DNA of 64,000 nucleotides from Clytia hemisphaerica (Eukaryota; Cnidaria; Hydrozoa; Leptothecata; Clytiidae). Made by a program: the position numbers and the translations under genes. The stretch is from positions 171,423-235,422 of the forward strand of contig CACVBU010000742.1 of NCBI GenBank assembly GCA_902728285.1, given 5' to 3'. The notes below the pieces were generated by a model. It saw only the letters and a list, made by a program, of their open reading frames with translations. It did not search any database and had not been told where the DNA came from. Position 1 is the first letter of the stretch, and each line of letters starts with the position of its first letter. Below, piece by piece: positions 45,189-58,502 of this stretch.

Positions 45189-45354
45189 ATTTTATTAGAG
45201 GTAAATTACAAAACATTTCTTGGCAAGAACTAATTTTGGCGAGCAGAGAAAATCTTGAAAAATTTTGATATTGGCGAGAACTTATTTTGGCGAATTTTGT
45301 CTAAACTCGCCAAATTCACCAAAATTAGTTTTCACCAAAACCTGTTCCCTTAAT
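45189..45354. repeat. Diverged TTTGGCGA-type inverted-repeat element
   Basis: GAACTAATTTTGGCGAG and GAACTTATTTTGGCGAA on the left, CTCGCCAAATTCACC and AAAATTAGTTTTCACC on the right, forming an imperfect foldback. A fragment of the same type is at 5826-5915 (GGAACTAATTTTGGCGGACA). Resembles the 10193/10781 family only in its TTTGGCGA words. Confidence 0.55.
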
Positions 45355-46620
45355 GCAACGTTTTTTTTTTCACCTTAGCCAAAAAAATTAGGAAAAGCTA
45401 ATTATATTACTTTTTGATATTGTTTATTTTGCACTATCGAACCAGGTGGGTTAATTTAACTGTATTACAGCGTATAAACGTCTAGCCGACATCGAGCTTC
45501 AGTGACTTGTCAAAAAAACTCAAAGATTTCCTATCACCTATTCCAACCAATATCCCAAAAACGATGTTTCAAGCTAAAACAAATTATGGATACAATGCAA
45601 AAAAAATTATTATCGGCGATCCAAAAAATATCTGGAATCTGATTGGTTAAAAAGAGTACAATACATCTTGTATTTTACATGTAAAAATATAAATTGACGA
45701 AAAGATGTTGTTGCATTGTAGCGGTAGAAGCAATCTAACGTCACTGTGCTACAAAAGTGTCCTCCAACACAAAAAGTGCCTAACTAACTATTACATATCA
45801 AAATTTCATCCGACAAAATCTTTCGTTAAAATTAATTCAAAAGCACATTTCAAATAGTTTTGTATTGGTAAAACACTTCTCAAACAAAACTTTAGAAATC
45901 AACCCGAAAAACGATAAATTCTAGATACCTCTATTTTAGCAGATCTGTTAAAAAGGGAAATGTTAAATACATTTATCTTAATATATTTCAATTATTGATA
46001 TAGAAATGTATTAGCTTGTATCTATCTATATTAATCGCGTTATAATTGAAATACGTGCTCATAGTTTACACAATTTCGTTTAAAGTTATTTGTGCATGAA
46101 GCCTTGATCCTTTGCTTCAAATAAGATTTCCAATATTATATCAGCTTCTGCGTTGATAGTGCAAAATATCAGCATAGGAGAGGAAAAACAGTGACAGGTC
46201 CTCCATTCTGCACAAACTTAACCTGATAACAGCTGTTCATAATTTTCTTACGCGCACGGTAAACCTCTGAAGGCACTTGAAAATTATACATCTGAGGAAA
46301 ATAGTCCTCCCGCGGAAATTTCTACAACAAGAATCTTGTTGTGCGCCGGAAAGTCAAAAACTGATACGGCGCCCTATTTGTAAACACAATCACTCAACTT
46401 TGTTGTCGTTCCTATAGTCCTTTTAGACGAACGCGGTCCTTACGATTTCGAGATTGCATATTCGTCAGATTGTTTGTTTTCACCCATCCCTTAAGAGCTT
46501 CAGCGTGGTGTGCAGAAAACATTCATAATCTGATCTCAGGTTACACAAACTCGGCTCTGCTCTTAAAGGATGGAGAAGGTGATAATCTGACCTGGTTGTT
46601 CAGCCAAAACAATTAAAACC

Positions 46621-46791
46621 AATACACATTTTCAACCGTAGCCGCCAATTGCCGCGTGGGCATTTTTTACGACCCAAAAACCGTCCCAGTTTTTTTCTAT
46701 TTTCTATAGGTGCAACAATAAGACTGGGACTTTTAGGGTGGTAAAAAATGCCCGTGCAGTATATTGGCGGCTACGGTCGAAAAGGTGTATT
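46621..46791. mobile_element. 171-bp foldback element
   Basis: Left arm AATACACATTTTCAACCGTAG, with CCGCCAA, GGGCATTTTTTAC and CCGTCCCAG following, is complementary to CTGGGACTTTTAGGGTGGTA, AAAAATGCCC and TTGGCGGCTACGG on the right, ending GTGTATT. Arms are about 68 bp with a loop of about 35 bp. No coding capacity. Confidence 0.85.
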
Positions 46792-47697
46792 TTCTGAGTA
46801 AACGCCCGTTTAAAAGCTCAAAAATGCACGCCAATCAATAAAACCAAACAAAGAGCTGTTACAAAAAGCCATCTCCCTTTTTTCCAGGACAGAACATCAA
46901 CTTCATCTATCTTTAGATTTTCCTTCTTTCAATCATTATTCGTAGAGACTTCCAGATTTCACCAAAACTTATTTGAAGTAAATAAGTAAGACATTTTGAA
47001 AAATTGTTTGCAGAATAGGAATAGATACGACAGATTTTTACGTCTGGTTCCCTGAAAAAATATTCGATCCAAAAGCTCTCTAATGAACCATATTGTCTTT
47101 TATCTCACTTGCTTAAAGAGAATTTTAAAAATAGACGCAAACTAAGATAAATTATAATCTTGATAAATCCGGTAAAACCGATTTAAGTCATTAAAACAAG
47201 TATTTAGGTCATAAAACAATACCCAGTCTCAATATTGAAGTTTTCAGCTGCCCGGCTATAAGCTATATAGCAGGCCACCAGTACCATTTTTCAAATTGCT
47301 GATTTTCTGATCTCCAGACCTCTCTATTCCAAAAAATTGCTAAAGAATTAGCACCAGCCCAGCATATCTTAAATTTCTTTTATATCGAAAATCCTACAAA
47401 AAGACAAGCTTCGAGCTTAAGAATTTTGAAAAATTAAACTGGCTATCTTTTTCCTAATCTCTGAGCAGATTCTGATAGCTCTGTGCATGGCACATATATA
47501 CTCTAAAGGTCATAGCTCCGTAAAAGAATCTACCTAGGCTTTGATCTTTTTTGGATGTTTGGATGAGCACTTGACTGACACATTGATTTAAGCAAAATAA
47601 TCGAACCAAAATCTAGCGCCAATCAGATTAAATGAACATTAGAGCCCAGTCGCTTTCACTTTCGTTTTGAAGCAAATAGCCAAGCGGTTTCGATTGT

Positions 47698-47890
47698 CTT
47701 ACACTTAGAGTGCAGAGAAAATTTTGAAAAAATTTGAGCAGAAAATCGACCCTTACGGTGCATTTTTTGAAGATTTTTTACCATTTTCGAAATTTTACAC
47801 CCTTAGAGTGCAATTTTTCTTATCTTTGCTGATTTCGATCCTTACACTTTGGGAAGCTTGGAAAATATACCCTCAAGGGCTGCACGTATG
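47698..47890. repeat. Degenerate tandem repeat, about 50-bp unit
   Basis: Words CTTACACTTAGAGTGCA, CCTTACGGTGCATTTTTT, CCCTTAGAGTGCAATTTTT and CCTTACACTTTGG recur about every 45-55 bases with A/T-rich spacers containing TTTTGAAAA. Four degraded units. Confidence 0.55.
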
Positions 47891-50800
47891 ATATTTACTT
47901 TGAGTGCCCAATTCAATCCAACTCAAGCTTTCATGACGTCTATAAAACGCCAGATGAACTTTAGAACACCGTTGTGTATCAATAACTTCAATTAGGAAAG
48001 ATTTCTATTTTTCGACGATAAGTAAATACGATATCATGCAACACTTCTTATTCTTACAATATTATGAAAATAAAACGGATTCTTTTTTTCTCTAAATTCT
48101 TCTTCTTTGACCCCCGTCCAATGTATTTTCTTCTTTCCAAATATCCTTCCTTTCCAGAAATGTTTTGATTTGACCAAACTGTGACAAAAAATATTAACAT
48201 CAGTCTCGCAAAATAGATTCTTTTGGAACCCTACTTACTCCAAAATTTTTCCCTTTTTCAATTAATAAATGAAAAAAAATCTAAGTTTGTCACTAAATGA
48301 GATAGAAGAAGAACGCATTTTTTATCTAAGAAAAATGAAAAAACCTTTAAAATTTTACGATGTTTTTAATTCAAAATTTACTGCAGTTTGTTAAATGAAC
48401 CCTCAAAACTATTTTTCAATATAATCTTTCAGAAATTCAGAGAGTTCAGACCCTTGCAAATATGCTGGCAATGTTTTAATGAGTTATTTAAAATTTCTTT
48501 GGCACTACATCGACCCTGCTTGTGGTAAAAATTTCTTGAAAATAAAGTTTTTTTTTCTGAAACAGAAGAACTTTGCATTAAAGTGTTATTAAATTCTAAT
48601 TGTTGCAATCGTATTACAAATATTCTTTAAATAATATTTCGAAAAACTTTATATGATATCGAATATTTCAAAAGTGGGATTTAGGATTATGAAATATGAT
48701 TGGATAACCAAAGAAAAAGGGTTATATCGCATTGTCGCTCGCTCAACCTAGGGTTGTTTTTACCCAGATCTATAGTAACCCTCCGCCAGGATGGATGAAA
48801 AATGGGTAACAGGTATTCGCGAGTTGAAAACTATTTTTCAATGTATAATAAATATCAGACATTTGAAACTAATCACCAGATGTCAAAAAAACTTTTAAAA
48901 ATTTCTTTTAATCAAAGTCAGATTTAAGCCAAGTGGTAGATTTTACAACTTGCGAAACTAAAGTTATACAATTTCCCCTACAAGATACGGACATGATTCA
49001 AAAGCTTGACAATGGCCCGACTAGGATGAGAATATAGCCTGGATAAGCCATTATGCCCCCAAATTGAAATATCCGATTAGATACAGTAGAAAGCTTGAAG
49101 AAGTCATCCTCGCCGGAACTTTAGTATCAGCAAAACGTTAAAATACCCAGAAATGCGAACATTTTCTGACCATAGATGGTTCTGACAATAAAACACCAAG
49201 CAAAACTGATCCCTCAAAATCTAAAAGTTATTAGAAACTGTCCCAGCATTCTTCTATGAGGAAAGAACTTTTGTTCAAAAATGGAGTACATTAATCACAA
49301 GTTAAACTGTCAAAATATTATTAGTTTAAAATGAAAATTTTTAAAACTGCTGGAGTGCAAGCCATGTTATTTTTAAGATCACCTTGTGACACAGGCTGTA
49401 TCTTTTTATAAGAAGAAATCCACATAAATAAAGGTTAACATAAAATTCTGATAATAAAGGACCAACACTCTTTTGCTTTCAGAGAGCGTACGTAGAAAGA
49501 GATTCCAGTCTAGTCGTAATAACTTATATACATAGAATGAAATTGTCCATATTAAGTTTAAAAAATATTCTTATGAAAAAACTCTTTCACTAAATTATAG
49601 AAGTAAAAATTTTGCAAAAAAGAAACAGTTTTATTTTTAAAATAAATCCGAATGCAAATTGAATTATAAAGTTTTGATTTTTAGAAATTAAATTATGCTA
49701 GATTTTTCTTTTTCCCGTCAATATGTTGCATATTTATTTTGAAAACAATTCTTTGCAAGTACTTTCCGGTTTTCCGGCGGGGAGGAGGAAGCTTGGTAAA
49801 AAAATACTTTTTCGAACTTGGAATTAGAAAAATGTTAGACTTGAAGTAGCTAAAGTTTAGTTAAAATTCACCTTGAAATTAGCTGAGCAATTCGGCTTGC
49901 GGTCTACGCTAAGAAGTGCTAGACCAGGGATGAACTTCATCAAAACATTACATATGACACGTTTTTTATAAGAACATCTAGAATTTTCAAACGTTTCCGA
50001 TTTTCTTAACTTTTTGAGTTTGAAGCCTAAAAATGTTCTTAACCGTTCTAATTTTCACCATTCGCAGAGAGTGCTTTTGTAATTTCCTAAGAAACCGGGT
50101 GAGTCTGCAAAACCTTAAAATGTTCTTAACTTGTTCGTAGTATTATTTTTTGTCATTGAAGCTTACAATCTTCTTCTTACAATGATTTGTTCTCAAAAAC
50201 GTGTAGTTCACAAAACCCGTCACAAAAGAAACGGGTCCCATATCCTTGTCTCTAAAGATAGTCAATATATTAAGCATCTATCAAACAGCAAGCAGGTGCT
50301 GGGTATGTAATAATCACTTTAAGGGTAGGGTTACGAAGTCTTGTCAGCGTATACCAGACATTCTCAAATCCTAGTACACCCCCTGGATGATATATAACAA
50401 AGTTGATAAATCAAAATCCAATTCCATAAACATCGTCTTTTCTCCACGCCTATCTGAGACCATGCAATATACAATGTCAAATTCAAATAAACACGAAAAC
50501 ACACAAAAACACAGCAAGACTTTTCTTGTTATCATTAAAGAAAGAGACAAACATTATAGTATGTGGTTTGAGGACAAAAAAATTGATCATTTAAGAATTA
50601 GCGTCTCTATCTACTCTCATTTAATTGATCATCCAGTTTAATTAAGACTGAATTAGGAAACAATAGGTCATATTTAATATGATGCAACTGAAATTAGATG
50701 ACATCTTCATTTTTGGCACTTGATCCCACGCATTTATGTCTATGATCATTCCTTGGCTTTCACCAAGCTGTGGGGGATTTCCATTCTGATGGTGTTAAAT

Positions 50801-52021
50801 ATTACTTCTCAAAGATATTCAATATGTCACGTAAATATAGATTGATTTGATTGGGCCGTTAAAAATTTTTAACCAAAAACATTGTTTTAAACACCTAAAT
50901 GTTAGTGACCTCGCAATTTGATTGGTCTTGTCCAATTAACGGCTTTATTCTTGAAGCAGGGGAGTTGATACAGTGAATCATAAATACTGATCGTCTCACG
51001 CGCCTCAAAAAAGATAAGATTCCTAAGAATCACAGTTAAGAACACGCTAAATGGGGAGAGGGGTTTCAGGGGGTACCCGATTCCACAATTCTGCCAATTT
51101 TTTCTCCAATTTCCGTCAAAATGAACCGAAATTCTGCCACCGAAAATTCCTTTGAAATTCAAGATTTTTGTCAAAAACTCTGTGAATTTTGAATATTTCT
51201 TGCCAAATCCGAAATTCCGCATCAAAATTGTCTAATTTTCCGTCACCGTCGGAGAACCCAATTTCCGTGATTCCGTCTAAACTTTCACCAAATTTTGCCA
51301 TTCCGCCCGAAAAAAGGGCCGATTTCGCTCCTCCACCAACCATAAAAGCCAACCCGCTAAATCTCTTCTAAGGTCGGAAAGTTTTTCAACATCTGAAAGG
51401 TTTGGATTACGGAATTTTGCAAGACCGTGTCGGGATTTTGCAGCGGGAGGCCTGGACCTCAACCCTTGTTTTTGGTGACCAGCAGGTTCAACCGAAATAT
51501 TTTTAGCTTTACGCACAAGGCTAGTTGAACCCTACTGGGGTGCAGCAGCACATCAAAGGCCGACTATCATTCCCCTCCGATGGAAAATTGGCTTGCTCCT
51601 TTCGAACTTTAGCCTGGGTGGCCACCAAACCGTCATTGGAATATCAGATAAGCACTATTTATATTTAATCAATGAAATTTGAATTTTATATTTTGAGGTG
51701 AGAACTAAACGCTATATGGTTTAGCTCACCTAGAACATTCTGTTCTCTGACCATATGTTATTAATCTCTGGTGAATTAAACCATTGTTCATGTTGTAGCA
51801 AAGGAATCATGTTCGTTGGAGAAAGTATAAGAAATGAAGAAAGAATTTGGCCTTGTCAGACCTGAAATAAAAAAATAGAACTGTGAAACGCCTAGCAAAT
51901 ACCGCCATAAACTTGTGTACGACCAGTGGTCGTCTATAGTCCAAAACACCTCTGAGAAGGAGGTAGCCACACTGGATATCAAGACCCGGGGGAGACACTT
52001 AAGGTAAATGACCTACCGTAC

Positions 52022-52022
<1 letters not shown>

Positions 52023-52054
<32 letters not shown>

Positions 52055-52300
52055 CTAAGGGTACTTTTTTTGGACTTCCAAAGTCCCGCTAAGGGTCGGA
52101 AAAATCAGAAACTCAAATTACAGTCCCACTAAGGGTCGGAAAAATAGAAAAATTTCACCTTTCTACACTACCCCTGAAAGATCGAAATTTGGTCAAATTT
52201 ATCCCGCTAAGGATCGTAAAATTCCCAAAATTTTCCCTTGTTTTCCCCTTTTTAGTCCCGGTAAGGCTCCAAAGTTCGAAAGTCGGGTGGCACCCCCTCC
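52023..52300. repeat. 28-base poly-T followed by degenerate tandem repeat
   Basis: T run at 52023-52050, then CCCGCTAAGGGTCGGAAAAAT, CCCACTAAGGGTCGGAAAAAT, CCCGCTAAGGATCG and CCCGGTAAGGCTCC at about 45-75 base spacing. If read on the minus strand, the poly-A end could mark a retroposed copy of this repeat. Confidence 0.6.
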
Positions 52301-54062
52301 CCGTCAGGTCGCAACCCTAATACCCACCCCCTGGGATCTTTTAAGACCAGTTGAACAGTGAAACACGCTGTGATACAGAAGGAGAGCAAGACTTGTGGCA
52401 TTTTAGACTTTAAAAAAATCTTCGTTATTATTACCTACCATTCTAAGGGCGGGGTAAAGATTTTGAGATTCTGTTAGGGCAGAAAATATTCTTTCACGTT
52501 GTGACTTCCCTATCAAGCTTTCTCAATTTAAGATAAATAAAGGGTAAGCCACTTTGCCTCCATGCAATTTATTGGGTATTAATGAGAATAAGATGCTTAA
52601 ATTAGAAGGGTGACTAAAAGCCGATGATTCAGGCTAGGCAATATTTACAAAACAAAATCTAAATGAAAATATGCGAATCTCCAAACACTTGAATTTAGTT
52701 CGGTTATAAACTCCAGGACTACAGTTTACTTACGTTGAAGTAGCCATTATGATTGCTGTTGGCAACAAAGTCAAACAGATTTCGAAATACCAATTCAGTG
52801 TTTCTTGTAAGAATGCATCTTCATGCTGTAAACCTGGTTAAAAGGATAACGAAAAAGACCTTTTCGCCAATGATGGACAAAAACTGAGCCAAAATCAGTG
52901 ACGCCATTAATATATTTTGCTACTGAAACAATTAAACTTATGACTAAATGATCATCCTACTGAAGTTAAAAGGTTGTAAGGTTTTTTTCGTAATTACTTT
53001 TGGCTTTTTAAGAAAAATTAGAATCATGCAGTACAATACCTCTTATTAAGCATAGGCTCTGCATAAAATCCGGAGCATTCTCGTGCCGGCAGCTACTTGC
53101 TAACAAAATATCCGTAGAACCATAACTTAGCCGAGATTTAAAATCTGAGACAGAGATTTCCTCCAAAGTTTAGCCATTATAATAAATCCTCGTGATGTTC
53201 TTATAAAAATTGAGTTAAATTTGAATCGTAGTATCGACCAAACAAGTTCAACTTCACTTTTGCTTTCATTGGAGACTCAAAGAATCTTTCATGCAACAAA
53301 GTTCAGTGATAGGTATCAGGTTTTTTCTTTTGAAGTGAAGTAACTTCTGTTGATTGATTTGTGGTTGCTGGAACATTAAAATCACAAGATATCAGTGATT
53401 CTTTATCGAAGGTAATTTATACGTTTTTTAACACCCCACTCTTTCTTGTTTTGTATAATCAGTGATTGCTGGTTTAACGGATCATTCTGTTATTGCTTAG
53501 ACGATGTTAACGTCAGTTACGCCGCAAAAATGTTCTTGTGTAAAGCTTAAAGCTGATGACAGCGGTAGTAGAAACAAAAGTTGATCTGGTAGAGCTGGAT
53601 ACTTAGACCAGCACTGCAAAATCGCTTTCACATAAAATTTCTCTTATAGATTTCGACTTATCACCCAGTTTGTATACAGTCAACTCTAGTCCATTCGAAC
53701 TTCTATTATTTGGATCTTCTAATAATTTGAACTTTCTCTCAGTTCCCGTAAGGGAGAAACCCTTTTAAAATACTTTGGAGAGACTAAACCACAAAATGTC
53801 GTATTTTCAGGCATTTTGCTGTATGTATCGAATCTACACGCTTTTTATAAGAATTGCGTGTTTTCCATTTCATTGTGGGTATTCTTAACTTTCGGGGAAA
53901 ATCATCCTGAAATATTCTTACAGTATCCTCATTAATATTCTTATAAAAAAAGCGTTTAATAGAGGACAGTTCCAGGGGAGAGGGGGGCAAAATTCAAGGG
54001 CACCAGTTTCCCGAGGCAGATTTCGGGAGACATTTACCGGGATTAAAATTCCTGCCACTTGT

Positions 54063-54070
54063 TATAAATA
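54063..54070 (+). promoter_or_regulatory. Possible TATA box of the plus-strand GPCR gene
   Basis: TATAAATA lies 56 bases before the chosen ATG at 54126. If used, transcription would start near 54095, giving a very short 5' UTR. It would also exclude the upstream in-frame ATG at 54087, which supports the chosen start. Inference from position only. Confidence 0.35.
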
Positions 54071-54125
54071 CATTCAAAGGTAACCAGTGATACATTGCAT
54101 CTCATTTTTACATTTTAACAGGATA

Positions 54126-57100
54126 ATGGCCTCCAAATCAATACTCATCTTGAGCATTTCAATACTGGTTATGGTCAATGTCCATCAATGTAAAGCAAAT
54201 CTCAACTCTGGCACAGAGAACGAAATCGTATTGGGGATGTTTGCAAAGTGCGAGAAGGATACAGTCAAAGGCCCAAATATCATTGCGACGGAATTAAGCA
54301 ACCTGATGTCAAGATTCCAATTTTTAATAAGCCGACCACCTTTTAGTTTCGTCTATCACAATGCTGATGTTTGTAGCTATCAAGATTTATTGAATACCTT
54401 AATTGACTTGTTCACCACTAATGAGTTTTCTACCAGTCAAGATACAAAGGTAATTCTATTCTTTGACACGGAAAGTCATGTGACATCTTTTTCAACCAAT
54501 AAGATTTAACCCTAATCGGCCTAAGGGGGGGGGGGTGATTCTGTATTTCGAGGGTAAAACAGTCATATGGTTTAACTCACTAAAAGATTATGTTTACTGA
54601 AAACACATAATTAATCTTTAGTAAGTGTTCTGTTCTACCCCAGTTCTGACGTCATGCCGTGGCGAAGAATATCTAACTCTTTCAACACACCCCTGTCTCA
54701 GTCAACCAATGACGCTTAGTCTTATATCAACTCTAACGTCCCGAATTATATGGATAATTTTCGAAAATCTTTCGGATCCCCTCCATCTTATAAGAACCCC
54801 TGTTAATTAATTTCATATTTTTTGTTTTTGATTTTCATCATTTCAAGAGTATTTTTGTGCATTTTCCTAGGAACAAATTGTGTGTTTTAGAGTCCGTGAA
54901 ACCCACCCTCGTGTTTCTTAGTAATATTTCTAGTGTTTTTATTAATAGATTTTACTGCTTGAAAGATCAAAATTAGATAGATTAGATAAAATTTGATAAA
55001 AGCAAAAATCTTTCAGCCGCTCTTTTCTTTATTAGGTCAAGCATATTGTGGTATACCTACCTGAAGAGATGCTTAAACTTCTGTTATCCTTGGTTTCGCA
55101 TACTGACATTATCATATGGCCTTTGCAATTAATACAAGATTTGGTCTGGTTCCAAGGTCACCCAAACTATGAAAAGCTTCATCGGAAGGGTGTCCGAAAG
55201 CCGGCCGAAATGATATCGGACATGATGTCAACCTATGAGTGGCGTAACGCCCATGTTGTGGATTTATTTGAAATGAATAAAAATCCAGAAGTTGACGTCC
55301 ATAAACTAATCACGAAACTTCCAAGAAGCACTTGTTTAAGCTATACAAGTTTTGAAATAGGTGGATCAAGCGTACCAGATAACTTACTGAAAGTTTTGGA
55401 ACAACTAAAAGCAGAAAAGGAAGCTTCAGTGATTTTTGTTGTCGGAACTGTAGGAGGGAAATTCAAAAAACTAGCAGTTGAGAATGGAGTCAGTGGTAAA
55501 TACTGGGTAATTTTCAGTGAATATACTGACCTTGAATCTAAAGATGAGTATATTAGTATTAAAAACAGTGGCGATATTATGTACTCTGGTTCCTTGGTAT
55601 TCCATAACGATCGATGTGCACCTGGTAAGAAAATGACTGACTGTCTGGAAGAGAACACAGAGATGAGGGACACGGTTTACAGGTTAAAACGCAACCGAAT
55701 TGTACAAGTACGATATATAAGTATCAATACGTGGAAAGAAACCCGCAACTACCATCAAATGGAATATTTACAACTTTACAATGGAAGTCATAATAAATTT
55801 TTGTTGTCATTGGATCAAGTGAAGTATACAGAAACTTTCTTAGAAACAAGGGTGAAATCAAAATGCAGGAAATGTCTTTATTGTCAAGATTTGTGTCCGG
55901 ATGATACAGCTGTCCTAAATATAGAACCAGGTAAGGTAATTTTATACAAAGCCATTCTAAGCCTTCTAACATCTCGGGTCGCCTCGTTGTCTTCAAAAGT
56001 GCAAAGACACAAACTCGCTAATGTTCCCGACCAATAATTTTCAAAATTAACGAACAATAGCTTGGTGGCTAATGAAGCGAAAGCAAATTAATAATATTCT
56101 TCAAATAGTGCTTTTTGAAATTGATTTAATTTTCACATGGGGCTTTCGATATTTCAAATTAATATTTTAAAGGTATACCTTTTCTTTTTTCCAAAAAAAA
56201 GAAGATTCCTTTGATAACAGGTGACGAAGCCCTACATACAATGTTTAATGATGTTGAAAACGCTGTATGCCAGGTTTTGGGCCAATAGTCACAATGTCAC
56301 AAGGGGATCTTTTAAATGGTGATGTGACAACCTAAGATATATTCCAGTTTTAGAAAAATGAAATAGAAATGTTGATGTTAATTTGGATGGGCAACATAAG
56401 ATTCTAAAACCAATAGATAGTTACGCTATATCATTTTTCTTGGCTTAAAAGTTCTAAAATGGGAGACAAGATTAGTTTTTGATTAATTCATGATTATGTT
56501 CTGTCAAAGGTTATTATGACAAGAAATTTGGTTTGACTTGTCAAAAATGTCCGCTTACAAATCGAATTACAGAATACGGACAGTGCTCATTGTGTGGCGA
56601 TGGTTTGAAACTCAACAAAAACCAAACAGTATGCTATGACCCAGTCCACCAATTTGAAATTCATCCTTCATGTTATGTAATCTCAATATTGGGGATTGGA
56701 ATTAGCCTTTTTATCTTGATTATTTATTGGATATACCGTGAAACCCCTGTCGTCAAATCAAGTAATTTCGAATTGTCAATCATTCAGCTCATATTCTGCA
56801 TCTTGTTGCATTCATCATTTTTCGTGTTTGTGGTACACAAACCTACACAAATGATTTGCACAGTTCGTCCAGTCGTTTTCTCTACACTCCTTGTAGCAGT
56901 CGTATCCATCGTGGTATGCAAAGCGGAGAAGATTCTGATCATTTTTTACACGCGCCGACGAATGACACCTAAGGATATCAAGGTAAAACTTTTTACTTCG
57001 AAGCCATGTGTATCTCACGTTTATCGTTTCGTAGTACACTCTGTGCGCATTGTCTGTTTCATAAAAAAATTCCCGTACGGAGACCTCTGCGATGAAGTAT

Positions 57101-58361
57101 GATTTTATAAACAAAAATTCTCTCGTCGTCTCCCCTCTCTCACCATCACCAATACTCCATCGCAGCGGTCGGTTTGAAAAATCTCAAATGAGAAAAACAC
57201 TGACAACAGACCGGGGGGGGGGGTAGGCAATTCCCTAAAACCAGGTTTCACCCCCCGGGCAACAGACCCTCTACAGCAATGAATTTTGAAATTAGCCGTA
57301 GATACTGGGTCTGTGCACACACAACGAAGCCATGGACTTTTGCTACTATAGAGAAAGCATTAATTAGATTAGTTTCCCCTGAAATTGGTTTCCACAAGAT
57401 GGCAAATAAAGGAGTTCAAATTTAAAGCGAATTTTTGAAATTAAATTTTGAAATTAAAAAATTGAGAATATTCTACTGTTTTTGTTGTTCTGTTCCTTAT
57501 TATTCAAGGTTTATTATTATCTTGTTGTTCATACTGATGGCTTTTCTGTGTTAAGCTTTTCGCAGGATATGCCACTGAGAAATTACAGAATACTCTTTGC
57601 TGAATCGACCTTTGGTTAAAAAAATACTTCTTATAGCTAAAGTCTCTCGGTAATTTGAACAAGTAGAATTTCACGTTCAAAAGTTCGAATTCTGGATAAT
57701 CAATGGTAGGCTTTTCTTAATGTTTTAGGACATCACTATGAGGCAATTGGTCATTTTCAGCTTTCTGATTAGCATTAACTTCATTTTGGTACCTGCTGTA
57801 TTTACATTGCCAGCTTCAGTGGAATCGTCCCCTTTGGAGAATCAAGAAGGTTACGTGCAGGAGTTTTGTTCTTCCGATTATGAATTCTACCTTCAAACCA
57901 TATATGCCATTGTCATTCTGCTTCTATCAATTGTTCAAGGATATCGCGGTCGTAAACTTCCAGCTAATTACAATGAGGGGAATTCGATTTGTTTGGCTTC
58001 AGCTACGACCTTATCAGCTCTGGCTTTTTGCATCTGGATTTTACGCAGTAATCAAAAATCTTTGGACGTGTATAACAGGATTACCATGACGTGGGTCTCC
58101 CTTTCAACAGCCTTAATCTTTATTGTGCTCTGTTTACACGGCGTTAAAGTTTTTGTCATTTTGTTTCAAGGACATAAAAACACCAAGACCTACCAACTTC
58201 ATGCCATGCTTGCTGATACAATGAGGGATATCGAGAAAGTAACTTTGAATCCGAGAAAACATTCTTTCACAACCAAAGTGGAAATGATCGAAATTGAAGA
58301 CCGTTCAAGAAGCGGTTCAGTACATCGCTTGAGAACTTTCAGTATACAACAAGCCTACTGA
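54126..58361 (+). CDS. Family C GPCR (metabotropic-glutamate-receptor-like), complete
   Basis: Exons 54126-54449, 55036-55930, 56510-56982 and 57729-58361; phases 0, 1, 0 agree and the sum is 2325 nt (774 aa). The start at 54126 gives a clean signal peptide (MASKSILILSISILVMVNVH). Residues about 25-400 are the ligand-binding lobes (HIVVYLPEEMLKLLLSLVSHTDI). Then comes a Cys-rich linker (CRKCLYCQDLC, CQKCPLTNR, CSLCGDG), followed by seven membrane segments with YRETPVVKSSNFELSIIQL, ICTVRPVVF, VCKAEKILIIFYTRRR and RGRKLPANYNEGNSI. The last resembles the mGluR NFNEAK region. A cytoplasmic tail of about 70 residues begins GHKNTKTYQLHAML. It is a close paralogue of the minus-strand gene but shares none of its intron positions. 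Expected at the cell surface; ligand unknown. Confidence 0.93.
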
Positions 58362-58496
58362 AGAAACGTAGATCGAATATGACCCGATATAAAACTGTTC
58401 CTCCTGTTAAGAAGGCTATTACAACCTGTTCCAACGCGTAAATTATTTGAAACGCGGCAGAATTTTAAAGGGGTATCTTAATAGCTGAAAACTTAA

Positions 58497-58502
58497 AATA
58501 AA
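58497..58502 (+). terminator. Candidate poly(A) signal of the plus-strand GPCR gene
   Basis: AATAAA 136 bases after the stop codon; first canonical hexamer downstream. Confidence 0.5.

Larger units (their letters stand above)
43774..54125. other. 10.3-kb intergenic region between two divergent GPCR genes
   Basis: Must hold both GPCR promoters. I see no gene: the frames at 43979-44197 and 50387-50641 (72 and 84 codons) are unrecognised and AT-biased. Contents: repeat copies at 44755-44831 and 45189-45354, foldback at 46621-46791, degenerate tandem repeats at 47698-47890 and 52051-52300, AAATTCYGC-rich DNA at 51060-51310, and a 28-base T run at 52023-52050. Confidence 0.5.

Noticed and set aside
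54087-54125. Upstream in-frame ATG of the plus-strand GPCR
   Set aside because: Starting at 54126 gives a clean signal peptide; the extra 13 residues (MIHCISFLHFNRI) would spoil it, and a TATA-like box lies only 17 bases upstream of that ATG.
54450-54509. Read-through of GPCR exon 1 to the stop near 54509
   Set aside because: GTAATT follows AAG at 54449, and the protein continues in phase at 55036 with sequence aligned to the paralogue.
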